This document shows, piece after piece, positions 1-10,100 of a stretch of 64,000 bases of DNA (position 1 is its first letter; each line of letters starts with the position of its first letter). The stretch lies in contig NZ_MAOC01000007.1 in the NCBI RefSeq assembly GCF_001884135.1, positions 186,001 through 250,000 of the forward strand, given 5' to 3'. Below the pieces are notes generated by a model. That model ran no database searches. It saw nothing but the letters and a program-made list of their open reading frames with translations, and was not told the origin of the DNA. The DNA is from Bacillus nitratireducens (GTDB lineage Bacteria > Bacillota > Bacilli > Bacillales > Bacillaceae_G). The position numbers and the translations under genes are program-made.

Positions 1-1
1 T

Positions 2-100
2 AACTACTTTAAATGGTTTCACGTATTTGAAGATGAAATCAATCATCGCGGACAAATTCGTTTAGTTAAAAAGATGCAAAAAGCTCATTCAGTAAAATGA
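2..100 (+). CDS. DinB-family protein, C-terminal fragment
   Basis: Only the last 32 codons and the stop lie in the window; the gene enters from the left edge. The visible tail (NYFKWFHVFEDEINHRGQ, then IRLVKK) matches the end of DinB/YfiT-like four-helix metal-binding proteins, in which a late His (here EINHRGQ) helps bind the metal. Function within this family is diverse (thiol transfer, detoxification), so no substrate is inferred. A strong hairpin terminator follows immediately. Family assignment rests on a short tail and on memory. Confidence 0.6.
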   Translation, partial: NYFKWFHVFEDEINHRGQIRLVKKMQKAHSVK

Positions 101-134
101 GAAAATGCCACCGAATAAGGTGGCATTTTCTTTT
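101..134. terminator. Bidirectional terminator between convergent genes
   Basis: A perfect 12-bp stem (GAAAATGCCACC / GGTGGCATTTTC, loop GAATAA) is followed by TTTT on the plus strand and has the complementary run at its left side. It ends the DinB gene on plus and the membrane-protein gene at 133 on minus. Confidence 0.85.
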
Positions 135-501
135 ATTCATTAACGAATAACTTTTCGTTTACTTTTTTAGCAACTACCGCTACCGACATTAAAATGCATA
201 TTAAATATAGTAATTTTGCAATAAACAACCACCCTTGAAACATTACAATTCCATCTATTATCTCATTTCCTTTCAATAACAAAAATGGAATCGTGCTAAT
301 TATAATAACAAACTCGATACTGAAAACAATTTTCTTTTTTCGACTATATGCTTTCCATTCATCCCAGCGATACATAGGAGCAAAAATCAATACTCCTATA
401 CATAATATAAATGGTACCCATTCACTTTTAAGAAATTGCCCTGAAATAACTGATAATAGTAAACAAACGAGCACACCAAAATACCCTATTTTCTCTCTCA
501 T
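133..501 (-). CDS. Small membrane protein, paralogue of the next gene
   Basis: 122 residues with four hydrophobic segments (about 5-22, 28-44, 58-76, 92-110), so probably a four-helix inner-membrane protein. The soluble loop RWDEWKAYSRKK matches NWDDMKQYSKKS in the adjacent 517-882 gene, and both share FGVLV/WGFII starts and a MFQGW/IFQEW motif, so the two are tandem paralogues 15 bp apart. Start supported by GGGGGAG 4-5 bases upstream of ATG. Family and function not recognised; possibly a small transport, stress or immunity-type membrane protein, but nothing visible decides. Confidence 0.7.
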   Translation of the reverse strand: MREKIGYFGVLVCLLLSVISGQFLKSEWVPFILCIGVLIFAPMYRWDEWKAYSRKKKIVFSIEFVIIISTIPFLLLKGNEIIDGIVMFQGWLFIAKLLYLICILMSVAVVAKKVNEKLFVNE

Positions 502-516
502 TCGTACTCCCCCATT

Positions 517-882
517 CTACTTCTCCTTTAATATGTAACTTGCTATGCTTATAACAATTCTTAGAAAAATAACAACTACAAGTACAATATAAAGACCTTT
601 TGCAGAAGACATCCATTCTTGAAAAATAGACATTTTCTCCATTTGTTTCTGCCCTTCTATTAAAAGAAACCCTACGAAAAATGAGCAAACAACAGTGATA
701 CCTATCATAATTCCGATACTTTTCTTACTATATTGTTTCATATCATCCCAGTTATATAAAAGTATAAATACAAACCCGAAAACAGGTATGATACTTACCC
801 ATGCATTGTTTGTAAATTGACTTAAAATGATTAATAGACTGCAAGATATGATGAATCCCCAAAATCCAATTTTTTTGTGCAT
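517..882 (-). CDS. Small membrane protein, paralogue of the previous gene
   Basis: 121 residues, four hydrophobic segments, charged loop with NWDDMKQYSKKS near residues 44-55 and IFQEWMSSAKG near 86-96. ATG at 882 has AAGGAGGGG two to three bases upstream. It is first in a two-gene unit with the paralogue at 133-501. Function unknown. The pair looks like an old tandem duplication, because identity is visible but modest. Confidence 0.7.
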   Translation of the reverse strand: MHKKIGFWGFIISCSLLIILSQFTNNAWVSIIPVFGFVFILLYNWDDMKQYSKKSIGIMIGITVVCSFFVGFLLIEGQKQMEKMSIFQEWMSSAKGLYIVLVVVIFLRIVISIASYILKEK

Positions 883-984
883 AGCCCCTCCTTAAATTCC
901 ATTTTTAGGATTAATTGTATTGTAACATCCATTTTCCATTCTTACCATTACAGTACATGAAATTTCACTTTTTTCTTTTTCCTA

Positions 985-1015
985 TACTCACATACCTTCA
1001 CCGTTTTCATACAAT
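985..1015 (+). promoter_or_regulatory. Possible mother-cell (SigE/SigK-like) promoter
   Basis: CATACAAT at 1008-1015 equals the SigE -10 consensus. The -35 side (CACATA, about 14-15 bases upstream) is a poor match. Transcription would start near 1022, 27 bases before the ATG at 1049. Consensus read from memory; untested. Confidence 0.3.
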
Positions 1016-1048
1016 GAACTACACGAATGCCTAAAGGATGTGAATGTT

Positions 1049-1441
1049 ATGGGAGTTGAATTAACGCTTTTACATGCTCTCTATATTCTTTGTTTACTCA
1101 CTATTATTACCTTTTTTATTCTTAGAAAAGATACGACAATCATTTGTATCGTTTTTATCTTTTTATTAGCATTAACCGCTACAAGTTCTATCCCTCTTGC
1201 CATAAGCGATATTTTTCAAAGTTTCATTTACGCCATTACTGAGCTATTACCAACACTTGGGATATCTTTGCTATTATTTTTGGTGTATTTTTTATTAAGG
1301 GAATTTGCATTTAAAACATATTTAGTAAAAAATGTTGCGACTGGGGAAACGTTCAGAGTAGATAAACAGGATTTCAAGCAATATAAAAGAGAATTTAAAG
1401 CGAAGGAAAAAGAAGTTAGAAAGATATCTGATCTACAGTAA
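1049..1441 (+). CDS. Unrecognised membrane protein, possibly an internally deleted transporter
   Basis: 130 residues: hydrophobic segments near 5-25, 30-60 and 65-85, then a basic soluble tail (FRVDKQDFKQYKREFKAKEK). I chose ATG 1049 over the in-frame GTG at 1040 because AAAGGATGTGA pairs well with 16S rRNA at proper spacing from 1049 and overlaps the GTG. The first 60 residues resemble, from memory, the start of a much larger B. cereus polytopic membrane protein, while the tail looks like a different C-terminus. An in-frame internal deletion is therefore possible. Function unknown. A mother-cell-like promoter lies upstream. Confidence 0.6.
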   Translation: MGVELTLLHALYILCLLTIITFFILRKDTTIICIVFIFLLALTATSSIPLAISDIFQSFIYAITELLPTLGISLLLFLVYFLLREFAFKTYLVKNVATGETFRVDKQDFKQYKREFKAKEKEVRKISDLQ

Positions 1442-1497
1442 AAGTGTAACTAGTACACAAAAAGTAGGTGTTTAAAATAAGGAGAGATTCTACCTTT

Positions 1498-1590
1498 ATG
1501 AAAGTCATTCGTTCAATCTTCCACGCATTTCGTTTATTGAGTAAAATCTTTAAACCTATATTAAAAGCATTATCTAAAAGTAAATTTTAA
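1498..1590 (+). CDS. 30-residue cationic amphipathic peptide
   Basis: ATG at 1498 follows ATAAGGAGAGA with ten bases of spacing and opens a 30-codon frame to TAA. The peptide begins MKVIRSIFHAF and ends KALSKSKF. It has eight Lys/Arg residues and no acidic residue, with hydrophobic residues spaced as in an amphipathic helix. No leader cleavage site is seen. It could be a leaderless bacteriocin-like or phenol-soluble-modulin-like peptide, a type I toxin, or a spurious short frame. It lies between the membrane protein gene and the toxin cassette, with a hairpin just downstream. Confidence 0.45.
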   Translation: MKVIRSIFHAFRLLSKIFKPILKALSKSKF

Positions 1591-1600
1591 TTACATATAA

Positions 1601-1711
1601 ATAAAAAAAGCCGCCCGACAGGACGGCTCTTCTTTCACATATACATAGGCTTTATTTACAATTAAGCAAATTTTATTTTATATAAATATTACTATACTAG
1701 TCTAAAATTTC
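1601..1711. repeat. Direct repeat, copy A (left border of toxin cassette)
   Basis: About 111 bp nearly identical to 3254-3370, differing at scattered bases and a 4-bp indel. It contains the GCCGCCC...GGACGGC hairpin and ends, on the minus strand, with the last codons (EILD and stop) of the truncated holin gene seen intact in copy B. Copy A is thus a displaced duplicate of a holin 3' end plus its terminator. Confidence 0.85.
1602..1628 (-). terminator. Hairpin terminator in repeat copy A
   Basis: AGCCGCCC GACA GGACGGCT (1609-1628, one mismatch) with seven A on its left, giving a U-run on the minus strand. It is oriented for a leftward gene that is no longer there. On plus it could weakly terminate the small-peptide transcript. 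Confidence 0.7.
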
Positions 1712-1715
1712 TGTG

Positions 1716-1744
1716 TTTACATTTTTTTCTTTTTATCTCATAAT
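1716..1744 (+). promoter_or_regulatory. SigA-type promoter for the toxin gene
   Basis: TTTACA (1716-1721) and CATAAT (1739-1744) each match the consensus at five of six bases and are 17 bp apart. The expected start near 1751 gives a 20-base leader to the toxin ATG at 1771. It sits immediately after repeat copy A. Confidence 0.5.
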
Positions 1745-1770
1745 TTTAATTGGGAAAAGGGAGGAAAGAA

Positions 1771-2736
1771 ATGGTTCAAATCAAAGTGACACCTGAAATG
1801 CTAGAAGAAGTTGCTAATCGTGCAAGTAATACCAGAATCGCATTAGAATCTATACATAATAATTTATGTAATGAAATTGATCATTTGTGTTTTCAATGGA
1901 TTGGTGCCTCTAATCAACAGTTCATTCAAATGTTCAATGAAGCGAGACCAAAAGCTTTTACATCTATCAATTCAATTATACAAGTGGAAGAAGATCTGAA
2001 ACGAATTGCCGAAAAATTCCGCAATACAGATAATCAAGATGTTACAATGGAAGAAGGTGCAATGTGTGGTAAACCTTCTTCTGAAGAGAATGGCTTTGAT
2101 GGTAAAAAATTAGCTAGAGATATTGCTGGTGAAATAAGTGGTGAATATGATGTTCGTCGTGTTTGGGATGGTATTGATCCATCTACTGGCGAAAAACTTT
2201 CGGGGTGGGAGCGTGCTGGGGCAGGTGTCATGGCTGTAGCCGGCCTTACCCCCTTTGGAAAGATAGCTAAAGTAGGAAAAGGAGTTAAAATGACTGCTAA
2301 GGCTACTGAGGCTGCAAATACAGCTAAAAAAGTCACTGCTGGGACAAACAGCGGAGCTAATCTTAGAGTAATTGAAGAACTTAAAGGACCTGTTATAGAT
2401 GGAAAACGAGTTGGAAGTGGAAAAAAGGTTGATAATGTAAAACCAGTTTGGGGAAGAGATGAAAAAGGGAAACCTTTTATAGAAAAAGAGTTCCCTCATG
2501 TATCAAAGGAACATGGTTTTTCTGATGTTATTGATAATTATTCAAGATTTGCGGAGGAGTTTCCACTAGTAGGAGGGGACCGTATTAAAAGGGAATTATA
2601 TCAAATAACAGGAAGTAACAATGGTAATAAAGGTGTTTTTGAATGGATTGTTGAGCCCAATGGTGATGTGAGCCACAGGAGATTCATTGAAAATGGTGTT
2701 ATGACGGGTAAGCCAAATCAAATTCCAAAAAAGTAA
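1771..2736 (+). CDS. WXG100/pre-toxin polymorphic toxin
   Basis: 321 residues. Residues 1-95 form a helical WXG100-like domain with the central WIG at about 43-45, the export signal of type VII (Ess/Yuk) secretion. Residues about 125-172 are a Gly/Ala-rich pre-toxin linker (RRVWDGIDPSTGEKLSGWE, then AGAGVMAVAGLTPFG). Residues about 200-321 are a separate C-terminal toxin domain containing RELYQITGS, GVFEWIVEPNGDVSHRRF and GKPNQIP. That end resembles, from memory, nuclease-type ends of Bacillus LXG toxins such as YobL or YxiD; the activity is not shown. ATG 1771 is chosen over an in-frame TTG at 1750 because GGGAGG lies just upstream of it. The immunity gene follows by 12 bp. Confidence 0.8.
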   Translation: MVQIKVTPEMLEEVANRASNTRIALESIHNNLCNEIDHLCFQWIGASNQQFIQMFNEARPKAFTSINSIIQVEEDLKRIAEKFRNTDNQDVTMEEGAMCGKPSSEENGFDGKKLARDIAGEISGEYDVRRVWDGIDPSTGEKLSGWERAGAGVMAVAGLTPFGKIAKVGKGVKMTAKATEAANTAKKVTAGTNSGANLRVIEELKGPVIDGKRVGSGKKVDNVKPVWGRDEKGKPFIEKEFPHVSKEHGFSDVIDNYSRFAEEFPLVGGDRIKRELYQITGSNNGNKGVFEWIVEPNGDVSHRRFIENGVMTGKPNQIPKK

Positions 2737-2748
2737 GAGGTAAATAAT

Positions 2749-3234
2749 ATGAACTTAAAAGATTTAAAAAATAAACATATTAAGTATGACTGGAAAACTA
2801 TTTTTATAGGCATCCAAGAAAATTATTTTAATAAAGACGTCATTTCCGATTATGCGGTAGAATTGATGGATATTGGGGATGAAAGTGAGTTTGTTAGTGA
2901 ACTTGCATGGGGAGTATCTAGTGAAGATTTAGATAAGGTGATATTAGAAATAAAAACTAATTATTTTCCTCAATTAGATGAAGAAAGCACAATGTTAGTA
3001 GAGGAGAATAGAAAACTAAGATTTGTTTGTTTATCTGAAATAAAAGAAAGATGTAAAGAAGATAATGAATTATTAAATGAAATTGCAGAGTTTTATGGAA
3101 ATCATCACTACCCAGAAGATATGGTGAGTTTTGTTAATTATATGCCTCAAGAAGTCCCAACTACGAAAGAAGATCTGATAAATAGGTTTGAAAAATTTTT
3201 AAAATTAGAGAGATCGAGATTTAAATATGAATAA
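2749..3234 (+). CDS. Probable immunity protein for the upstream toxin
   Basis: 161 residues, acidic and cytosolic, with no signal peptide or membrane segment. GAGGT seven bases before ATG 2749, directly after the toxin stop, implies co-translation from one transcript. The C-terminal half (YPEDMVSFVNYMP, then EDLINRFEKFLKLE) recalls the DUF2247 family found beside polymorphic toxins, but this is recollection only. Immunity function is inferred from position, size and acidity. It would bind and block the C-terminal domain of the toxin in the producing cell. Confidence 0.65.
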   Translation: MNLKDLKNKHIKYDWKTIFIGIQENYFNKDVISDYAVELMDIGDESEFVSELAWGVSSEDLDKVILEIKTNYFPQLDEESTMLVEENRKLRFVCLSEIKERCKEDNELLNEIAEFYGNHHYPEDMVSFVNYMPQEVPTTKEDLINRFEKFLKLERSRFKYE

Positions 3235-3253
3235 GGAAACATTAGGAGAATCA

Positions 3254-3370
3254 ATAAGAAAAAAGCCGCCCAACAGGACGGCTCTTCTTTATTTCACATA
3301 TACATAGGCTTTATTTACAATTAAGTAGATTTTATTTTACACAAATATCATTATACTAATCTAAAATTTC
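3254..3370. repeat. Direct repeat, copy B (right border of toxin cassette)
   Basis: Partner of 1601-1711, in the same orientation. Here the minus strand runs continuously from the holin fragment (stop at 3356-3358) into AT-rich spacer and the AGCCGCCC...GGACGGCT hairpin, so copy B is likely the original location. Confidence 0.85.
3257..3283 (-). terminator. Terminator of the holin remnant (copy B)
   Basis: AGCCGCCC AACA GGACGGCT at 3264-3283 with an A-run to its left, which is a U-run on minus. It also sits 23 bases after the immunity-gene stop and may end that transcript on plus. Confidence 0.7.
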
Positions 3371-3540
3371 AAATGCATTCGTTAATGCTGAAGGTAAAGG
3401 GATTCCCATACGACCAGCATTTTCTAACAGTGATAGCAACTCATTTCCAATAAATAAAAAGATTGTTGCTTCACGAATAGCGCTATTTGTTCCCATAACC
3501 ACATCAGCTTGTGAAGCCGCTGCTATTTGTAAAGTAGATC
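3356..3540 (-). pseudogene. Truncated phage/toxin-secretion holin
   Basis: About 60 codons remain, including NELLSLLENAGRMGIPLP, the signature of the C-terminal half of the Phage_holin_4 (TcdE/phi29-like toxin-secretion holin) family. The N-terminal membrane helices, start codon and ribosome binding site are missing. The frame stays open to 3598 but codes for unrelated sequence. It is a prophage or bacteriocin-locus relic. Its stop and downstream terminator are duplicated at 1601-1711. Confidence 0.7.
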
Positions 3541-3542
3541 CA

Positions 3543-3623
3543 TTTGAACTCGCACGCCGAAATTTTTTGCCAGTTATTATCGGCTTAATCGTCACCACTA
3601 TCGTTGTGATGTTTATCCTGTAA
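3543..3623 (+). pseudogene. Tail of an unidentified membrane-protein gene
   Basis: On plus, an open frame with no start ends in a hydrophobic stretch (RRNFLPVIIGLIVTTIVV, then MFIL) at TAA 3621-3623, and a rho-independent terminator follows at once. This looks like the last about 25 codons of a small membrane protein joined to the holin fragment at a breakpoint near 3540. The original gene is not recognisable. Confidence 0.35.
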
Positions 3624-3656
3624 CGTAAGTAAGATAATACTTGCTTACGCTTTTTT
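3624..3656 (+). terminator. Rho-independent terminator after gene remnant
   Basis: CGTAAGTAAG ATAATA CTTGCTTACG (one G-U pair) followed by six T on plus. It belongs to the truncated gene tail ending at 3623. Confidence 0.75.
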
Positions 3657-3787
3657 AGGTTAAATATTGAAATATACTAACCTTCAAAAGGGTTTATTTA
3701 TTACATAGCGAAATTATATTATGAGAGTAATTATTTCAAAACGTTTACGAGCAACAGATTACTTCAATTAGAAAAGGGGACATAACT

Positions 3788-4042
3788 ATGAATGAATTGA
3801 TTTTCGTCTTATTAATTTGTCCATTACTTATCTTTATCGTTTCTGTTATTGGAACGCGCAAGACGAAAACGCATTACGTAATGCCGATTGTAACGTTTGC
3901 TAGTTTTTTAATAATAGGTGTTATCGCCTTTACTCCAAAATTTTTCTTTTGGGTTGGCATGTATAGCATCTTCTCATTTATTGTTTCTTATATGACTCTA
4001 TTGTTTGTAAGAGGATATGAAGTTGTAGAAAACGCTAAATAG
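3788..4042 (+). CDS. DUF2651-like small membrane protein
   Basis: 84 residues with three hydrophobic helices (about 4-22, 30-49, 51-75) separated by the basic loop GTRKTKTHY. The sequence (MNELIFVLLICPLLIFIVS) is close, from memory, to the DUF2651 (YbeF-type) family of Bacillus small membrane proteins of unknown function. AAAAGGGGA lies about eight bases before ATG 3788. The gene is flanked by gene debris on both sides and its role is unknown. Confidence 0.7.
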   Translation: MNELIFVLLICPLLIFIVSVIGTRKTKTHYVMPIVTFASFLIIGVIAFTPKFFFWVGMYSIFSFIVSYMTLLFVRGYEVVENAK

Positions 4043-4064
4043 TTATTAGCGAGGAGATTGTAAT

Positions 4065-4118
4065 ATGATTTTCTTTGATGTCGATGGAACTTTACATAAA
4101 ATTTCAACAATTATATAA
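4065..4118 (+). pseudogene. HAD-family phosphatase stub (17 codons)
   Basis: ATG 4065, preceded by GAGGAGATTG, encodes MIFFDVDGTLHKIS and stops at TAA 4116. FFDVDGTL is motif I of haloacid-dehalogenase hydrolases, whose first Asp is the nucleophile. The rest of the roughly 220-260-residue enzyme is absent and the pyr-operon terminator begins at once. The 5' end of a HAD gene has been cut off, most likely by a deletion that fused it to the pyrE 3' flank. Confidence 0.7.
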
Positions 4119-4151
4119 AAAGACGACCGCGTTCCCCCGCCGTCGTCTTTT
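4117..4151. terminator. Terminator of the pyr operon
   Basis: AAAAGACGAC and GTCGTCTTTT form a 10-bp stem around a GC-rich loop, seven bases beyond the pyrE stop. U-runs occur on both strands. Confidence 0.85.
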
Positions 4152-4157
4152 TTCATG

Positions 4158-4786
4158 TTACGCTGTGATCCAAGCTTCATTAGCTGGATTTTTACGCCAC
4201 TCTTGTAATTTTTTCGTTTCAGCTTGTCCGATCATACCTTTTTCTGCTGCAACTTCAGTTAATGCACTGTAATCACTTAAAGAATATGACGCTACGTTAG
4301 CTGCTTCTAATTTTTCTTTTCCTGACTCTAGCTCGTATGTGAAGATTGATACGATTCCTAATACTTCACAGCCAGCTTCGCGAAGTGCTTCTACACATGT
4401 AATTGCACTACCGCCAGTTGAAATTAAGTCTTCTACTACTACTACTTTTTGACCTTTTTCAGCTTTTCCTTCGATTTGGTTCCCTTTACCATGACCTTTT
4501 GCTTTACTACGTACGTAGCACATCGGTAAATCCATACGATCGCTTACCCATGCAGCGTGCGCAATACCAGCAGTTGCTGTTCCTGCAATAACTTCTACAG
4601 TTGGGAAGTGCTCTTTAATTAACTCTTCTAATCCAGCTGCAATCGCTTGGCGTACTTTTGGATAAGATAAAGTTAAACGATTATCACAATAAATTGGTGA
4701 TTTCATACCAGAAGACCAAGTAAATGGATCATTCGGTTGTAAAAATACTGCTCCAATTTCTAATAAATGCGATGCGATTTCTTTTT

Positions 4787-4790
<4 letters not shown>
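4158..4790 (-). CDS. pyrE: Orotate phosphoribosyltransferase
   Basis: Transfers ribose-5-phosphate from PRPP to orotate to give OMP, the penultimate step of UMP synthesis; cytosolic dimer. 210 residues from the ATG at 4790, family length. The PRPP loop [13 protein letters not shown] lies near residues 115-127, and KSPIYCDNR near 33-41 is the usual N-terminal substrate region. An upstream in-frame extension exists, but the ATG overlapping the pyrF stop by four bases (ATGA) is the expected coupled start. Last gene of the pyr operon. Confidence 0.97.
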
Positions 4791-7189
<2,399 letters not shown>

Positions 7190-7193
<4 letters not shown>

Positions 7194-10100
7194 GCATGTA
7201 CCACCTCGTGACGCTTCGTTTGCGTAATTTCTTTCATTGAATGAGCTGAGAATGTCATAGATTCTAATACTCCTAAGATTGCTCTCGTTGTATCAAGTGA
7301 TGTTAAGCAAGCCACACCATTTTCTACTGATTCACGGCGAATGCGGAAACCATCACGCGCTGGTTGTTTGCCTTTTGTTAATGTATTGATTACAAACTGT
7401 GCTTTTCCTTGACGAATAATATCTAGTAAGTTGTAGTCTTCAGAATCAATTTTGTTTACAACTTGTACTGGAATGTTTTGCTCTGCTAATGTTTGTGCTG
7501 TTCCAGCTGTTGCTAATAAGTTATAACCGATTTCGTGGAAACGTTTTGCAATTTCCATCGCCTCTTCTTTATCTTTATCCGCAACAGTGATGATTACTGA
7601 TCCGTGCGTTGGGATGTTAATTCCAGAAGCAACTAACCCTTTGTATAAGGCTTTTTCAAGTGTTAAGTCTTTCCCCATTACTTCCCCTGTTGACTTCATT
7701 TCAGGTCCTAATGTTGTATCAACTGATCGTAGTTTCGCAAATGAGAATACCGGTGCTTTTACATACACTTCTTTCTCTTCTGGGTGGTAGCCAGTTCCAT
7801 ATCCTTGTTCTACAAGGTTTTGCCCTAAAATAACTTTCGTTGCAACATTCGCCATCGGTACGCCTGTAATTTTACTTAAGAACGGTACTGTACGGCTCGC
7901 ACGTGGATTTACTTCAATTACATACACTTCATCTTTGAATACTACAAACTGAATGTTTAGTAATCCAACAATGTTTAAACCTTTTCCAAGTGCAATTGTA
8001 TGTTCAATAATTTGTTCTTTCAGTTTTGCAGATAAGCTTTGTGGTGGATATACTCCGATTGAGTCACCAGAGTGAACTCCAGCGCGTTCAATATGTTCCA
8101 TAATACCTGGAATGAATACATTCTCACCATCTGAAATTGCATCTACTTCAATTTCTTTACCAACCATGTAACGGTCGATTAATACTGGGTGATCTGCGTG
8201 AACTTTAACCGCATTTTTCATGTAGTGCAGCAGTTCTTCTTGACGATATACGATTTCCATCGCGCGTCCACCTAGTACGTAAGATGGTCTTACTAATACT
8301 GGGTAACCAATTTTGTCAGCGATCGCTACTGCTTGCTCTACAGTCGTTGCTGTTTTACCAACTGGTTGCGGGATACCAAGCTGTGTTAAAGCTGCTTCAA
8401 ACTTATCACGATCTTCTGCACGATCTAAATCTTCAAGTGATGTCCCTAAGATTTTCACACCGTGAGCCTCTAGTTTAGCAGCTAAGTTAATCGCCGTTTG
8501 TCCACCGAACTGAACGATAACACCTTCTGGTTTTTCTAAATCGATGATGTGCATTACATCTTCAATCGTTAATGGTTCAAAGTATAATTTGTCAGAAATA
8601 CTGAAGTCTGTTGAAACTGTTTCTGGATTGTTATTAACAATGATTGCCTCATATCCAGCTTCTTTAATTGCCCATACAGAGTGAACTGTTGCATAGTCAA
8701 ACTCAACCCCTTGACCGATACGGATTGGCCCAGACCCTAGTACGACAACACTCTTACGATCTGTTCTAACCGATTCATTCTCGTCACCATATGTGCTGTA
8801 ATAGTATGGTGTTGCAGATTCAAACTCTGCCGCACAAGTATCTACCATTTTATAAACAGGAGTTATATTGCTTTCTTTACGCATATCGTAAATTTCACGC
8901 TCTGTTTTGTTCCAAGCTGCTGCAATGTAGTGATCGCTGAAGCCCATTTCTTTCGCAGTTTGTAGTACTTCCATATTTCCTACATTCGCTTTTACTTCAC
9001 GTTCCATATTTACGATGTTTTCAACTTTTTGTAAGAAGAAGAAGTCCATTTCACACCAATCGTTGATTTCTTCTTTCGTTACACCTTGACGAATTGCTTC
9101 CGCTACAATAAACAGTCGCTCATCATCAGCTTTTATAATGCGTTTTTTCATTGTCTCTTTATCAAGCTCTTTTAAATGCTCTAACTCTAAGTGATAAACA
9201 CCAAGTTCTAAAGAACGAATCGCTTTTAATAATGATTGCTCTAAGTTACGTCCGATTGACATAACTTCACCAGTTGCCTTCATTTGCGTACCAAGTGTTC
9301 TGTTTGCTGATTCAAACTTATCAAATGGCCAACGTGGAATTTTTGAAACAACATAGTCTAATGCTGGCTCGAAGCAAGCGTATGTTTTTTGTGTTACTGG
9401 GTTTATAATTTCATCTAATGTTAAACCGACTGCAATTTTTGCCGCTAGCTTTGCAATTGGATATCCAGTTGCTTTAGATGCTAGTGCAGATGAACGACTT
9501 ACACGCGGGTTTACTTCGATTACATAGTATTGGAAGCTATGTGGATCAAGTGCAAGCTGAACGTTACATCCGCCTTCAATTCCTAATGCACGAATAATTC
9601 GTAATGAAGTGTTTCGTAACATTTGATATTCACGGTCACTTAATGTTTGGCTCGGTGCTACAACGATAGAATCACCTGTATGAACCCCAACTGGATCGAT
9701 ATTTTCCATGTTACATACTACAATCGCGTTATCATTCGAATCACGCATTACTTCATATTCAATTTCCTTACAACCAGCAATGCTCTTTTCTAATAAACAT
9801 TGTGTTACTGGACTATGTTTTAATCCACCTGATACGATTTCAATTAGTTCTTCTTCATTACTACAGATTCCGCCACCTGTTCCCCCCATTGTAAATGCTG
9901 GGCGAACAATAACTGGATAACCAATTTCTTTTACAAATTCATGTGCTTCTTCTAGCGTATGAATAATGGTACTAGATGGAATTGGTTCATTTAATTCCTG
10001 CATTAATGTACGGAATAAATCACGATCCTCCGCTTGCTCGATTGCTGATAATTTTGTTCCTAAAATTTCAACTCCGCACTCTTCAAGTATGCCTGATTTC

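Noticed and set aside
2110-2499. Minus-strand frames inside the toxin gene
   Set aside because: Antisense shadows; the plus-strand toxin has promoter, SD and domain support.
3356-3598. Intact 80-residue minus-strand protein
   Set aside because: Only the C-terminal part matches holins; the N-terminal portion is antisense to another gene tail and there is no ribosome binding site, so it is a pseudogene.
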